DNA from: Allium sativum
Lineage: Eukaryota; Streptophyta; Magnoliopsida; Asparagales; Amaryllidaceae
Length of the DNA: 64,000 nt
Assembly: GCA_030737875.1 (NCBI GenBank)
Contig: CM060910.1
Span: 618,215,303-618,279,302, forward strand
Reading direction: 5' to 3'
A model generated the notes under the pieces. The model was not told where the DNA came from and did not search any database. It saw only the letters and a list, made by a program, of their open reading frames with translations. A program made the translations under genes and the position numbers. Shown here in pieces: positions 1 through 10,864 of the stretch. The stretch's first letter is position 1. Each line of letters begins with the position of its first letter.

Positions 1-1517
1 TTATACCCACGAATAAAGGACATGACATTTACATATAAAATTGAGAAGTGATAAAATATGTAAATTTAGAAAACACGGTATGCTTAACCCGAGGTTGGAT
101 TGAGTTGTGACGTAAACCTGCCCGGACCCGCCCGGTTGTCCAGTAGTCACAACAATACCTATCCAATGTGGGTGGTTAAGCATTTAGCCCAATAAGGACC
201 CGAGGTTAGACTGAGCTACGGTGTAAACCTGCCCAGAACCGACCGGCACATCCAGTAACCGTAGCAATATCTGTGTAATGTGAGTGGTCGGTGCTTTAAG
301 AGGCTAAGGACAGATGGTAGGGTTAAGTCAACTAAAAACACTTAACCAAATTCAACATGTTAACAAGAATTGATGGGTGAGGTTAGGTAAATACAGACAC
401 TTAACCACTTAGCATGTTTGACTAGAAAACCCTAGTAACGGGGACCCATTTCAGCAGTAACCCAATTAGGTATCATGGTACCCTGAAACTAGGCAGGGTG
501 GGGCACGATTACTGGGATGATTGTAAGCGGTCAAAGCGACGACGGTGGGTGCAACAGTGTGGGTTCTAACAGAGTGCGGGCGTGCACACACTTCGGAGCA
601 GACAAACAGGGCACTAGGGGCACCAGTAATATAACCTATGCATTCTAATTTTTGTGTCGGGTCGCCTCCATGGGTCCTGATACACCCCATGGTGGGGCCA
701 ACATAGGCATCTACAATCTTTGGGGGCCGTATGACACATGTTTATGCGAGTAGGAGCCGATCTTTAAAATAAGGGGATCACTTTGCCCTCAGCATAGGGT
801 GCATCTTTAGAAATGGGATCACTTTACCCTCAGCATAGGGTGCATCTTTAGAAACGGGATCACTTTACCCTCAGCATAGGGTGCATCTTTAGAAACAGGA
901 TCACTTCACCCTCAGCATGGGGTGACAGTTAAGATAATACAAGTAGGTGCAGAGATAGTGTGGGGTGCGATAGTATATTCGTTTCAGAAGTACCTTATCT
1001 AGTTTATGATACTTTCCTGTTTCAGTTTATATCTATCATGCCCTTTTTCTTATTCACATACTGAAGATCCACTAGATTTACTCAGGCTTTATGTCTGACT
1101 CTATTTTCTTTTCGTCTCCTTTTATTTCGTTTCCCCCCAGGTCCACAGGGAGGAAACAACCCAGCTTAGTCAGACTCTTTGCAAGCTTCAAGACCGTAGA
1201 TGTATGGTTTGGATCTCTTTTGCTCGGATTATGGCTTTGGATATCACTATGGGGATTTTTGTTACTTTATTTATGTTTTATGCTTCTTTAATAATCAAGG
1301 CGGTAATGAGGTTGTAATGTTGGAAGTATTTTGAGACAATTATGGAAATGTTTTGCATGAACATGTATTGATGAAATAAAAGCCTGTTTGTTTTTCGTTG
1401 TTTAAAATATGTGTATTTATATATGTCTTGTGTTTATCTGTGACTTTTACTTATAAACCTCCACCAAAGTTAAGGCATTCCCTTTGTGAGTGACCTTAAC
1501 GGAGGTGGGGTGTTTCA
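1..1517 (+). repeat. 5' LTR of A1 (3' part only)
   Basis: Homologous to 6816-8331 and to the A2 LTRs. It ends GGTGTTTCA, two bases before the primer site. A polyadenylation-type AATAAA lies at 1375-1380. Positions about 88-180 and 198-290 are a diverged internal direct repeat (shared words GTAAACCTGCCC and TCCAGTA). The first 1.6 kb of the LTR (U3, promoter, leader) lies outside the window. Confidence 0.93.
773..932 (+). repeat. 41-bp tandem repeat inside A1 5' LTR
   Basis: About three full units and one partial unit, each reading GGATCACTTTACCCTCAGCA and then TAGGGTGCATCTTTAGAAAC, with small changes. Within each unit ACCCTcagcatAGGGT can fold as a short hairpin. The A2 LTRs hold a single copy at the corresponding place, so the array expanded in the A1 lineage. 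Confidence 0.85.
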
Positions 1518-1519
1518 CT

Positions 1520-1531
1520 TGGTATCGGAGC
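1520..1531 (+). other. Primer binding site of A1 (initiator Met tRNA)
   Basis: TGGTATCGGAGC, two bases after the LTR end. The plant initiator-Met-tRNA complement begins TGGTATCAGAGC, so one base (A to G) is changed. Confidence 0.9.
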
Positions 1532-1695
1532 ATAGGTTTACCAGATAAAATAAAAATTTTGAAACTATTTTCGAAAAGAAGCTTAAAGAAGCATTTTTCA
1601 AGAAAAAGTGTTGTTTTTAAAAAAGGCATAATCCCCCAAAGCCATACGCACTATCTCTCTATCCTTTTGTCTTGAATCTTTCCTTTTCGTTTCAG

Positions 1696-1985
1696 CATAT
1701 CTGGGGACCTTACTCCCCAGCTACAGATGCTTTTACTCCTCCTCTTCCTCTACGTGAAACAGCAAGCGGAAGAATCGCAGAACAAGAAAACGGATAATAG
1801 TCAAGGGGGAAAGGACCACAACAATAATAACAAGACACGTGAGAAAAGGAAATGTTATTTCTGTGGCATTGTTGGGCATATAGCCTAGGATTGTAGAAAG
1901 AAGAAGATGAAGATGGGAGCATGCATTCATTGTGGTGATATTGGACATATCAGCAAGAATTGCCCTAAGAAGCAAGGGCAACGCC
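1696..1985 (+). pseudogene. gag remnant of A1 with two zinc knuckles
   Basis: Gag packages retroelement RNA. A splice-acceptor-like TTTCGTTTCAG ends at 1695, as in A2, but the base triplet that is the gag ATG in A2 reads ATA here. After about 50 bp the sequence jumps to the end of gag: the matrix/capsid-like part present in A2 is deleted near 1728-1770. Two CCHC knuckles remain, from 1853 (C-F-C-G-I-V-G-H, then a TAG stop just before the last Cys) and from 1922 (C-I-H-C-G-D-I-G-H-I-S-K-N-C). Non-functional. Confidence 0.85.
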
Positions 1986-2596
1986 GCAAACAGGACCTTC
2001 TGGGGGTACACCTTTTACTTCTTCCCCTAGATGCTTTATTTTATCTTGCTTATCTTCTCAATCCTATCTTGAGAACCTTAGGTAGAAATGTTTCTATAGA
2101 AAGCTTAGTTTATCTGTATGATCATCCAGTTCACACTCTCTTTGATTCTGGTGCATCACACTCCTTTATTTCATCTGCTTTAGTAGAGTCTCTGCACCTA
2201 GACACTAGTATGGTAGAAGATCCCTTGGTTGTTTCAAATCCAATTGGGGGCTCGGCTTATTTATCGATGGTTTGCTTGGATTTGAAAATCTCTATTCTAA
2301 GTGTTGAATTTAGTTGTAATGCCTTTGTTTTGGGCTTCTCGGGATATGGTATGATCTTAGGCATGGACTGGTTATCCAGTAATGGTGCCATTCTTGATTG
2401 TGAGAAAAGAGTAGTTAGACTCTTGACTCGTCTTGGTAACACTCTAGAAATTTCTTGTAATCCCTTGAATGCTGTTATGCTTAGTTATCTAGAGTCGCTT
2501 GATGCTTCTGATGAGAATTTACAGTCAGTTAGAGTAGTCCGGGTATATCTGGATGTCTTTGAGGAGGTGAAGGGCTATCTCCGAGGCGGGAAATAG
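1907..2596 (+). pseudogene. Second zinc knuckle and aspartic protease of A1
   Basis: The protease would cleave the Gag-Pol polyprotein. A 229-codon open stretch holds the second knuckle and then the active-site motif [10 protein letters not shown] near 2140-2170, followed by the G-M-I-L-G-M-D-W-L block typical of Ty3/gypsy protease. Compared with A2, one base is lost near 2575 (GGGCTATCTCCG against GGCTTACCTCCG), which throws the frame out before RT. The region between knuckle and protease is also rearranged relative to A2. Confidence 0.88.
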
Positions 2597-2613
2597 ACTT
2601 CCGCATATATCTT

Positions 2614-3288
2614 GTGGATAATGCAAAGCCTGTAGCTTTACCTGTCAGACACATGGCTCCAAAGGAGAGAAAGGAGCTCAGTAAGCAGGTTAAAGAACTT
2701 CTCGAAAAGGGGTTTATAAGAAGGAGTATCTCGGAATGGGGTGCTCCAGTGGTGTTTGCCACCAAAGCAGATGGTTCACTACGTCTTTGTGTGGACTATA
2801 GGGAGCTAAACAAGCTGACTAAGAAGAATAGACATCCGCTTCCCCGTATAGACGATTTGTTTGATCAGCTTGTAGGTGCGTCGGTCCTCTCCCAACTTGA
2901 TTTGGCTACTGGGTTCCATCAGCTAAGGGTAGCTGAAGATAGCATTGATAAAACAACGTTCAGAATCCCAGACGGTTTCTTCGAGTGGCTTGTCATGCCT
3001 TTCGGTTTGACAAACACACCCACTTATTTCGTAGACCTAATGAGCAGGGTGTTCAGGGAATTCCTCAGCAAGTTCGTGGTGGTCTTCATAGACGATATTT
3101 TGATCTTCTCAAAGAATGAGGAAGAACATGCTCAGTATCTGAAAGAGATCATGGATACTCTCCGTGCACATCAGCTAAGAGCCAAATTCTCCAAGTGCCA
3201 CTTTTGGAGAAAGGAAGTAAGATTTCTGGGGCATATAGTGTCCAAAGAGGGGTTGACTGTGGACCCCGCGAAAGTAGTGGCAGTGTAA
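2614..3288 (+). pseudogene. Reverse transcriptase fragment of A1
   Basis: It resembles the A2 RT along its whole length: [19 protein letters not shown], then the catalytic F-I-D-D near 3088-3100, and L-G-H-I-V-S at the end. The A2 copy reads F-V-D-D, so the A1 change is conservative. The frame ends at a TAA at 3286 where A2 continues into the connection domain. No start codon of its own is expected, since this is the middle of a polyprotein. Confidence 0.92.
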
Positions 3289-3645
3289 GATTAGAAGACA
3301 CCAAGAAATGCAACCGACGTCCGAAGCTTTCTTGGGCTAGCCGGTTTTTACTGAAAATTCATTAGGGATTTCGTGAAAGATCTTAACTTGAGGCAGCAAA
3401 GGTGGATGGAGTTCCTTGCCTCATATGACTTTGAGATTTCCTATACTCCCAGCAAAGGCAACGTAGTAGCAGACACATTGAGCCGAAAGAAATTGACCTT
3501 AAGCCCTCTCTTTGTGGAAAGGCAAAGCTTGGAGTATATAGCCAGTTTTAACTTTAGGCCCTCCTCGGATTTTGTACCGGGTTTGTTAGCATCTCTCGAA
3601 GTACGCCCTACTCTCTTGGACTCAATAGGGGCTGCACAACGCTAA
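3289..3645 (+). pseudogene. RNase H remnant of A1 with internal deletion
   Basis: After the RT stop, the connection region continues to about 3375 and then jumps directly to the D-L-N-L-R-Q-Q-R-W block. In A2 these points are separated by about 400 bp that hold the RNase H catalytic residues. The rest matches A2 up to a TAA at 3643. RNase H normally removes the RNA strand during reverse transcription, and this copy cannot. Confidence 0.87.
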
Positions 3646-3663
3646 CACCCTAAGCTTGTTGAT

Positions 3664-3933
3664 GTGATTGATAAACTTATTAGGGGTGAGACTTCTAGTC
3701 ACCTCAGTAGATACGCCATCGATGATAAGAGTTGGCTGAGGCGAGATGGAAGATTATGCGTCCCACAAGCAAGGGAGTTGCCAAAGAAGGTTCTCGAGGA
3801 AGCGCATCATTCCAAGATGACTATACACCCTGGCGGTGATAAGATGTACAAGGATATAAAAAGAACTTTCTATTGGAGCGGCATGAAGAAGGACGTGGCA
3901 GATTTTGTTTCTAAGTGCGTGACATGCCAATAG
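3664..3933 (+). pseudogene. Integrase zinc-binding domain of A1
   Basis: Carries the H-H and C-x2-C ligands (H-H-S-K near 3806, C-V-T-C near 3919) of the integrase HHCC domain. A TAG follows at 3931, where A2 has a Trp codon (TGG to TAG). Confidence 0.88.
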
Positions 3934-4011
3934 GTCAAGGCAGAACAAAAGAAACCTGGAGGACTACTTCATCCTCTAGCAGTCCCGCAATGGGAGTAGG
4001 ATAGCATTTCA

Positions 4012-4611
4012 ATGGACTTCATTGACGGGTTGCCTAGGTCAAGAAGAGGCAATACTAGCATTTGGGTAAAAGTGGACTTGATACGAAGGAGAATGAAGAC
4101 TGCCCAAGACAGACAGAAATCCTACGCCGACAAGAGAAGGACCGACCTTGAGTTTGAGGTTGGGGACAGGGTTTTCCTTAAGGTATCCCCTTTAAGGAAC
4201 GTCGTTTGCTTTGGATCCACAGGAAAGCTAGCACCAAGATTTGTAGGACCGTTCCCTATCATCGAGAAGATTGGGAAAATGGCTTATAGAGTAGATCTGC
4301 CTGAAAGATTGGCTGGAATTTACAACGTCTTTCACGTTTCTCATCTCCGGAAATGTCTACATGAATCAGCGAAAGTGGTGGAGCGTAGCATTCTAGAAGA
4401 AGCCGAAGTGGAACGTGAAGCAACTGTGAGGAGAGTTCCAACCCACATCTTAGGAACTGAAGTGAAAACGCTACGCAACCGCGAAGTCAAACTCGTTAAA
4501 GTTCAGTGGAGCGACGCCGAGGAAGACGCAACTTGGGAAACTGAGGAAAGAATACGCGCTGCCTACCCTCTTCTTTTTGAGGGTACATCTTTGATCTCTC
4601 TTTTTCCTTAA
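4012..4611 (+). pseudogene. Integrase C-terminus and chromodomain of A1, catalytic core deleted
   Basis: Starts at M-D-F-I-D-G-L-P, the entry to the integrase core, then jumps at about 4068-4080 from T-S-I-W-V to V-D-L-I-R-R-R-M-K. In A2 these points lie about 480 bp apart and include all three DDE residues. The C-terminal GPF/Y-type region (F-V-G-P-F) and a chromodomain-like end (K-V-Q-W-S-D-A-E-E-D-A-T-W-E) remain. Chromodomains of plant chromoviruses direct integration to marked heterochromatin. The frame stays open across the deletion. Confidence 0.9.
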
Positions 4612-5164
4612 ATTATGCTTTATCCATCTTTTTAGGTATATCTCCTCGGTCCTTTTCCTAACTCCTTAGGTAGAAAACAAATGGATGCAAACATGTATTT
4701 GAAAACATGTTATGGATGATGGCTGCAAATGGTTGCTAGTGATTGCTAGTGGTTGCTCATGGATGCATATACACACACACCCTAGGTTTTAGATCGGCTC
4801 AGTCACTTCATATTGCATATGCATATATGTATTCTCATTTGTATATGGTTGAAACTTGATATGCTGTCATATGGTTGTCGCATTTGTATGAATAAGTTGT
4901 GCACTCATGTAGAATTATGAGTAGGAAAAATTTGCATACATAATGGATTCATGACACTTACATGATTCGCATTAAGGAGGTCAACTGAATCAGTAGACCG
5001 CCTGATTTCTGCATTAGAAAAGGACATGTACACACACTATGCATATGATCATGAAACATTAGAAGTCTTTTAAGGACAGTGGACGCCTGTGTTTGTTGGT
5101 TGAGCAGATGGACGACTGTATGATAGGATATACATTCTTCCTAACTTGAAGATTTCAGGGACGA
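4612..5164 (+). other. 3' untranslated spacer of A1
   Basis: Non-coding sequence between the pol stop and the polypurine tract, nearly identical to 31610-32148 in A2. It contains degenerate TGGTTGCTAGTGATTGC-like direct repeats near 4730-4760. No gene seen. Confidence 0.8.
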
Positions 5165-5170
5165 AATCCT

Positions 5171-5186
5171 TTTAAGAGGGGGAGAA
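5171..5186 (+). other. Polypurine tract of A1
   Basis: TTTAAGAGGGGGAGAA directly before the LTR start TGTAAGACC. It primes plus-strand DNA synthesis. The preceding AGGGACGAAAT block is shared with A2, B and C3. Confidence 0.9.
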
Positions 5187-8100
5187 TGTAAGACCCCGTG
5201 AATTCTATAACAATAAGCTTCACAAATTAAAGTGTAATTAATTCTAAACAAAAGAATTAAGGGAAACGGGTTACGCCATTGCGTTCGTCTCGGAATTCTG
5301 CTTGAGATAGAGTCCGAGTTTGCGTGAATCGGACTCCGTATGAAGGAGTTATGACCTTCGGAAGTTTCAGAATAAAATTTAAAATTCAAACAGCTCGGTT
5401 TCAAGTTCAAAATTCGAAAAACAGGCTCAAATTGGGCTGGGCGGGAAAATTCCTGCCCAGGGGCCAGGTCGACCATAGGGTCGACCATGGTGTCGACCTA
5501 GCCACCCCCAGGTCGACCATAGTGTCGACCTAGGTGTCGACCTGCCAGTCGACCTACCTGGTCGACCTGGCTGGCTGGGTCTGGCTCTGGTTCGAATTTC
5601 TGTGGCTCGATGTGTCATTAGGGCTGACATGTCACCTCTTGGCTCTTTGGACTTTGTATGGTCTAGATTCCTCCTATCATCATCTGATGGCTCAAAACAA
5701 TCTAAAAATCTATATATACACCCTAAGTCTCAACTAAAATTCACAAAAAAAAAAAGATTGGAGTCGTCATGCTGCCAGGAAGGAATTGAGCGTAGCCACC
5801 AAGAGAGAGGAGCTTAGAGACGAATCAAATTTAGAAGAGAACTAAAGCTTAATCAAATTATTCAACGCAACATTAATCTATCCAAAGGAACGCATCTCAA
5901 TTTCAGAACTCAGAATCCAGAATTACAAGATTCTGCATTCGTTGTAAGTATAGTGATCTTTCAGAATATGAATAAAACTGTGACGTGATTCGATGTAAAT
6001 GAAAATAGAATTGTGTTATTGTATAATAATGATATGAATTCTATGTATTGTAGTAATTCTGTCTTGACTTGTGTATTGATATTTGTGGCATAAATTGATT
6101 GAGGCAAGCCTATTGGACATTTGTATATGAAAATAATAGCACTTGCAAGTTGTGGCAAAAACTAGTAATTGATCCCTTTATGTTTATGTCGATGGCATGG
6201 ACTATATACATTCCCTAAGTCTAAGTTAAAGCTTATGTAAACATGTTCTAGATTTGAGACCTTTTATGCCTACATGACTCAAAACCTATGAACACATTCT
6301 TATGTTTATTTGCAAGTATAATTGGATCTATGTTAAGTACCGTTTGGGTTACATAAACTATGCAAGTTCATGTTGAAATATGCTATATGATTAGATGTTA
6401 AAATTGGACATTTTGGTGAATATACAACATGTTAGTTTTGTTGTTGACATTATGCCAAGTTAAACATGTTTAAACCCAAGTTTGTATAAGCCTAAACTAT
6501 GCCATTTCATATGACACCTACTTAGTTATACTCTGATTTGAATGCAAGTTCACATGACCCATAATTTATGTTAGTTGAATCGATAAATTGCAAGTTCATG
6601 CCCCACACACTTTTATGTATTGTAAAATATTACATGTTCTTGATTTCCCCTTTTCTCACGTTTATAAAGTTGGGCTGAATTGTGTCGACCCCAACATTTG
6701 TTATAATGTTGCGAACGTACAAACGGGGGTAATAACGTTGGGTGTAAAACATGAAAAATATATGTTGGCATGTTTGGCACATGCCAACAACAATGACATT
6801 TAAGCGGTATGGATTGTTATACCCACGAATAAAGGACATGACATTTACATATAAAATTGAGAAGTGATTAAATATGTAAATTTAGAAAACACGGTATGCT
6901 TAACCCGAGGTTGGATTGAGTTGTGACGTAAACCTGCCCGGACCCGCCCGGCTGTCCAGTAGTCACAACAATACCTATCCAATGTGGGTAGTTAAGCATT
7001 GAGCCCAATAAGGACGCGAGGTTAGACTGAGCTACAGTGTAAACCTGCCCGGAACCGACTGGCACATCCAGTAACCATAGCAATATCTGTCTAATGTGAA
7101 TGGTCGGTGCTTTAAGAGGCTAAGGACAGATGGTAGGGTTAAGTCAACTAAAACCACTTAACCAAATTCAACATGTTAACAAGAATTGATGGGTGAGGTT
7201 AGGTAAATACAGACACTTAACCACTTAGCATGTTTGACTAGAAAATCTTAGTAACGGGGACCCATTTCAGTAGTAACCCAATTAGGTATCATGGTACCCT
7301 TAAACTAGGCAGGGTGGGGCACGATTACTGGGCTGATTGTAAGCGGTCAAAGCGACGGCGGTGGGTGCAACAGTGTGGGTTCTAACGGAGTGCGGGCGTG
7401 CACACACTTCGGAGCAGACAAACAGGGCACTGGGGGCACCAGTAGTATAACCTATGCATTCTAAGGTTTGTGTCGTGTCGCCACAATGGGTCTTGATACA
7501 CCCCATGGTGGGGCCAGCATAGGCATCTACAATCTTTGGGGGCCGTATGACACATGTTTATGCGAGTAGGAGCCGATCTTTAAAATAAGCGGATCACTTT
7601 ACCCTCAACATAGGGTGCATCTTTAGAAACGGGATCACTTTACCCTCAGCATAGGGTGCATCTTTAGAAACGGGATCACTTTACCCTCAGCATAGGGTGC
7701 ATCTTTAGAAACGGGATCACTTCACCCTCAGCATGGGGTGACAGTTAAGATAATACAAGTAGGTGCAGAGATAGTGTGGGGTGCGATAGTATATTCGTTT
7801 CAGAAGTACCTTATCTAGTTTATGATACTTTCCTGTTTCAGTTTATATCTATCATGCCCTTTTTCTTATTCACATACTGAAGATCCACTAGATTTACTCA
7901 GGCTTTATGTCTGACTCTATTTTCTTTTCGTCTCCTTTTTTCGTTTCCCTCCAGGTCCACAGGGAGGAAACAACCCAGCTTAGTCAGACTCTTTGCAAGC
8001 TTCAAGACCGTAGATGTATGGTTTGGATCTCTTTTGCTCGGATTATGGCTTTGGATATCACTATGGGGAATTTTGTTACATTATTTATGTTTTATGCTTC

Positions 8101-8331
8101 TTTAATAATCAAGACAGTAATGAGGTTGTAATGTTGGAAGTATTTTGAGACAATTATGGAAATGTTTTGTATGAACACGTATTGATGAAATAAAAGCCTG
8201 TTTGTTTTCCGCTGTTTAAAATATGTGTATTTATATCTGTCTTGTGTTTATTTGTGACTTTTACTTATAAACCTCCACCAAAGTTAAGGCATTCCCTTTG
8301 TGAGTGACCTTAACGGAGGTGGGGTGTTTCA
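5187..8331 (+). repeat. 3' LTR of A1, complete (3145 bp)
   Basis: Begins TGTAAGACCCCGTGAATT and ends GGAGGTGGGGTGTTTCA. It matches 1-1517 over its 3' half and the A2 LTRs (23483-26521, 32181-40601 without insert) over its full length. U3 carries a cluster of GTCGAC palindromes (5465-5575) and a TATA box (TATATATA, 5711-5718). A 5' splice-site consensus GTAAGT starts at 5944. AATAAA lies at 8189-8194. The 41-bp array is at 7590-7742. Confidence 0.95.
5465..5575 (+). promoter_or_regulatory. GTCGAC palindrome cluster in A1 U3
   Basis: Eight GTCGACC words in about 110 bp, spaced mostly 10-13 bp apart, about 140-250 bp before the TATA box. The same cluster, with seven copies, lies at 23762-23850 in A2. 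The position and the tandem palindromes suggest an enhancer or transcription-factor array (inference). Confidence 0.6.
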
Positions 8332-10864
8332 TTGGTTTACCATGGACGTTGTTTTAAATAACATTTATTCTTTAACCTAGTCAAAAGTGAAGATATGATT
8401 TGGAATTTACCAATCTTTTAATTAAGAAATAATCGAATTTTCCAAAATTATGTTCCAATTAATGAATTAAATTGGAGTTGAATGGAAATCGATTTAGTAA
8501 TAATCGAGATGAACCTCCATGAACGAAGACCCTTACTGTTTAAGGAATTTAAAAGGATTTGCCATTATTCCACTTATATTGTTAGTCTGATATAGAAATT
8601 TATATCGATTGTGAATTGATATGATTTCCGTGAAGATTCCATATTTAATAGAAGTTTGGTTTTGTGTTTATCATGAATGATGTTATAAATAACATTTGTT
8701 CTTTAACCCATTTAAAGGAAAGATGATTTCTCAAGTTTGAGTTGTTATAAGTCTTTTAATAAAGATTTTATTAAGTGAAATGGAGATTAAAACTACATTA
8801 GAGTTTTAATAAATCTTTCAACAAAGATATGGAATGAATATAGGTAATTAAACTTACCGAAACACGAGGGGTGTTAGATATGGAATACCACCAGTTTTGC
8901 TTTGTGGGATGAATAAGATGGGAATAGGATAACGATATGAGAGATTGCTTTTTGTAAAGATCAATAATCCCAATAAGGCTTATAAACTTTAATTTGAGTT
9001 AAGCTTGAGAAATGAGATTATACAATCTTTTGAAATGGTTTCCAAGGAAAGATTTAAACAAGAAGTTTAAATGATGTAAATTTTTGATAAGATTTATAGG
9101 ATTAATTCTCATTGTAAAGAATACTTGAATAAAAGAATATTCTGAATTGGAATGAGGCTTATGATATGTTTATATATCACTTGATTTTAAAGATGCGGTA
9201 GTTATTCGGAAAGACCGGATTTCAACCCATTATGAATAGCTAATGCGACTATTGTCGAAGATATTGAAGACATTAGTTTAAGATCGGAGACCTTCACATC
9301 ATTTGAATTATCGCTGATGCCTTGGGTAGCACCCGTTATAAGGTTAAAGTGGTGGTTGTCCAAATTTACTTGGAGATCAACCAGATATGCAAGGTCTCTC
9401 TCCCTTTGGGGACGAGGAATAAAAGGCCTTCGGTTTCGTTCAAACCTAGAACAAACTTGTAAATAGATGCATGTCTGACTTTATATTTCATAACATAACT
9501 GATTAGTTGCTATTGATGATATATCTGCGATGGCGGAGAATTTATTCTCTTAGCTTAACACGCTTTTTTGAGACATATGAACTCAAAAGTTATATTATTA
9601 ATAGAAACTGATCATATGCGTGAATTGACAATGTGGCATATTAAGATTCTGATTGATCAAAGCTTTTATTGAAGAGCAAAGCTTTGTAGATGATGAAAGC
9701 ATGGTTGATATAGCGTAACTTTGTGTCGAGACATGACTTCGACAAGCCTCACAGCTCGTGAATGACCTAAACAAGATGAAAGACCGTAGAGTATGGACAT
9801 ATGTTTCCTTCTAGCTGAGAGTGATGCAATGGTATAGAGACCAGGAAATTTACTTATGTAGATGTTAGAATTGAGGTGCCTCGGATGATGGTCAAATACG
9901 ACCAGGTTGACGATCAAATACGACCAGGGAACGTTATGTTTAGAAGTAAACCTAATCCACTAGGAATTGGAAGGCTGGCTCTGTCGATCTAGAGTTCACG
10001 TATGCATGGGTCCTAGACATCTTGCTAGTGATGCTCCGAACCAGATAATAAAGATCCTTTGTCTTGGTCATTGATGTAAATCCAACTTCCAATACGAACC
10101 TTGCATTTTTAGTTGTCAGCCTATATGGTTACATAATAGGATGAGGTATTATGCCATCTAAGACCGATACATTTATTTTTGAAATTGATTTTCAAACTAT
10201 GCACTAGTAAAAATAAAAGAGAAATTTTACATATCAAGTATGTCTGGCTCTTATAAGGTAAAACTCTATTCTTCGGCTTATGCTTGCATTGTGTGATGGG
10301 ACCTGAGTCTTATAATTGCTTCATTTTTCCAAAAAGCATTGCGAGTTTTATGACTAGTTTTCATGTGGATAAAACCGATTCCGTGTTATACGGCGTAGTC
10401 CCATGATTTACCCAATTTTAAAATAAAGTATAATAACTGTTTTGGTTCTTATACCAGTCCTACGACTAACTCAGAGTTTATTGTTTCCCACCTAAACTCT
10501 AGTGCCCATATTTTCCACGAAGGCAGCTAGTAGTTTTGATTTTGTATATATTTTTAAAACAGGATAATGAATTGAGGCTGGAACTATACTCTAGACTATT
10601 TTCAGTCTTTTTCTAATTGTATTTTTGTATTCCGCTGTATTATAATTTATTATCCTCTAATATTTTTCCGTTGTATATCAATTATATGCACTATGATATA
10701 TTTTGTACTTTGATGTAAATTTTTTGTAATGGCAATGAAAAGTTCTTTTGTGTTATTTTCTGATGTGTTGTATCCCATAACGGTTATGAGGATTTCTGCC
10801 CTTTTGGATCAACATCAGATGGCTTATGGTCGATTCGAGAGGCAGGGATTTTCGGGTCTTCACA
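8332..10864 (+). repeat. 3' part of an old family-C long LTR (C0)
   Basis: Collinear, with clear divergence, with 45240-45569 (C1) and with 55430-57582 (C3). Shared landmarks are TAAATAACATTTGTTCTTTAACC-like words, GAATACCACCAGTTTTGCT near 8885, the Met/stop-rich GAAAGACCGGATTTCAACCCATT near 9210, TTATACGGCGTAGTCCCATG near 10385 and the terminal TTCGGGTCTTCA near 10851-10862. The 5' half of the LTR was separated by insertion of A1. No primer site follows its end, so this is a solo LTR or a truncated element. No coding sequence seen. Confidence 0.78.

Larger units (their letters stand above)
1..8331 (+). mobile_element. Ty3/gypsy LTR retrotransposon A1, degenerate, left end outside window
   Basis: Positions 1-1517 repeat at 6816-8331 with a few percent differences, and the two copies flank a primer site, gag-pol remnants and a polypurine tract. 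This is the order 5' LTR, interior, 3' LTR. The order protease, RT, RNase H, integrase, chromodomain identifies Ty3/gypsy, and the chromodomain with long LTRs suggests a Tekay/Del-like chromovirus (inference). Compared with the sister copy A2, A1 has lost most of gag, most of RNase H and the integrase core, and carries stops and frameshifts. It cannot encode its own transposition. It is inserted in a family-C LTR that resumes at 8332. The left target duplication is outside the window, so the right one (probably TTGGT) cannot be confirmed. Confidence 0.93.

Noticed and set aside
1091..1291. 66-74-codon frames repeated in every A LTR (also 7907, 26095)
   Set aside because: They recur only because the LTR is repeated, their ends shift between copies, and they have no known motif.
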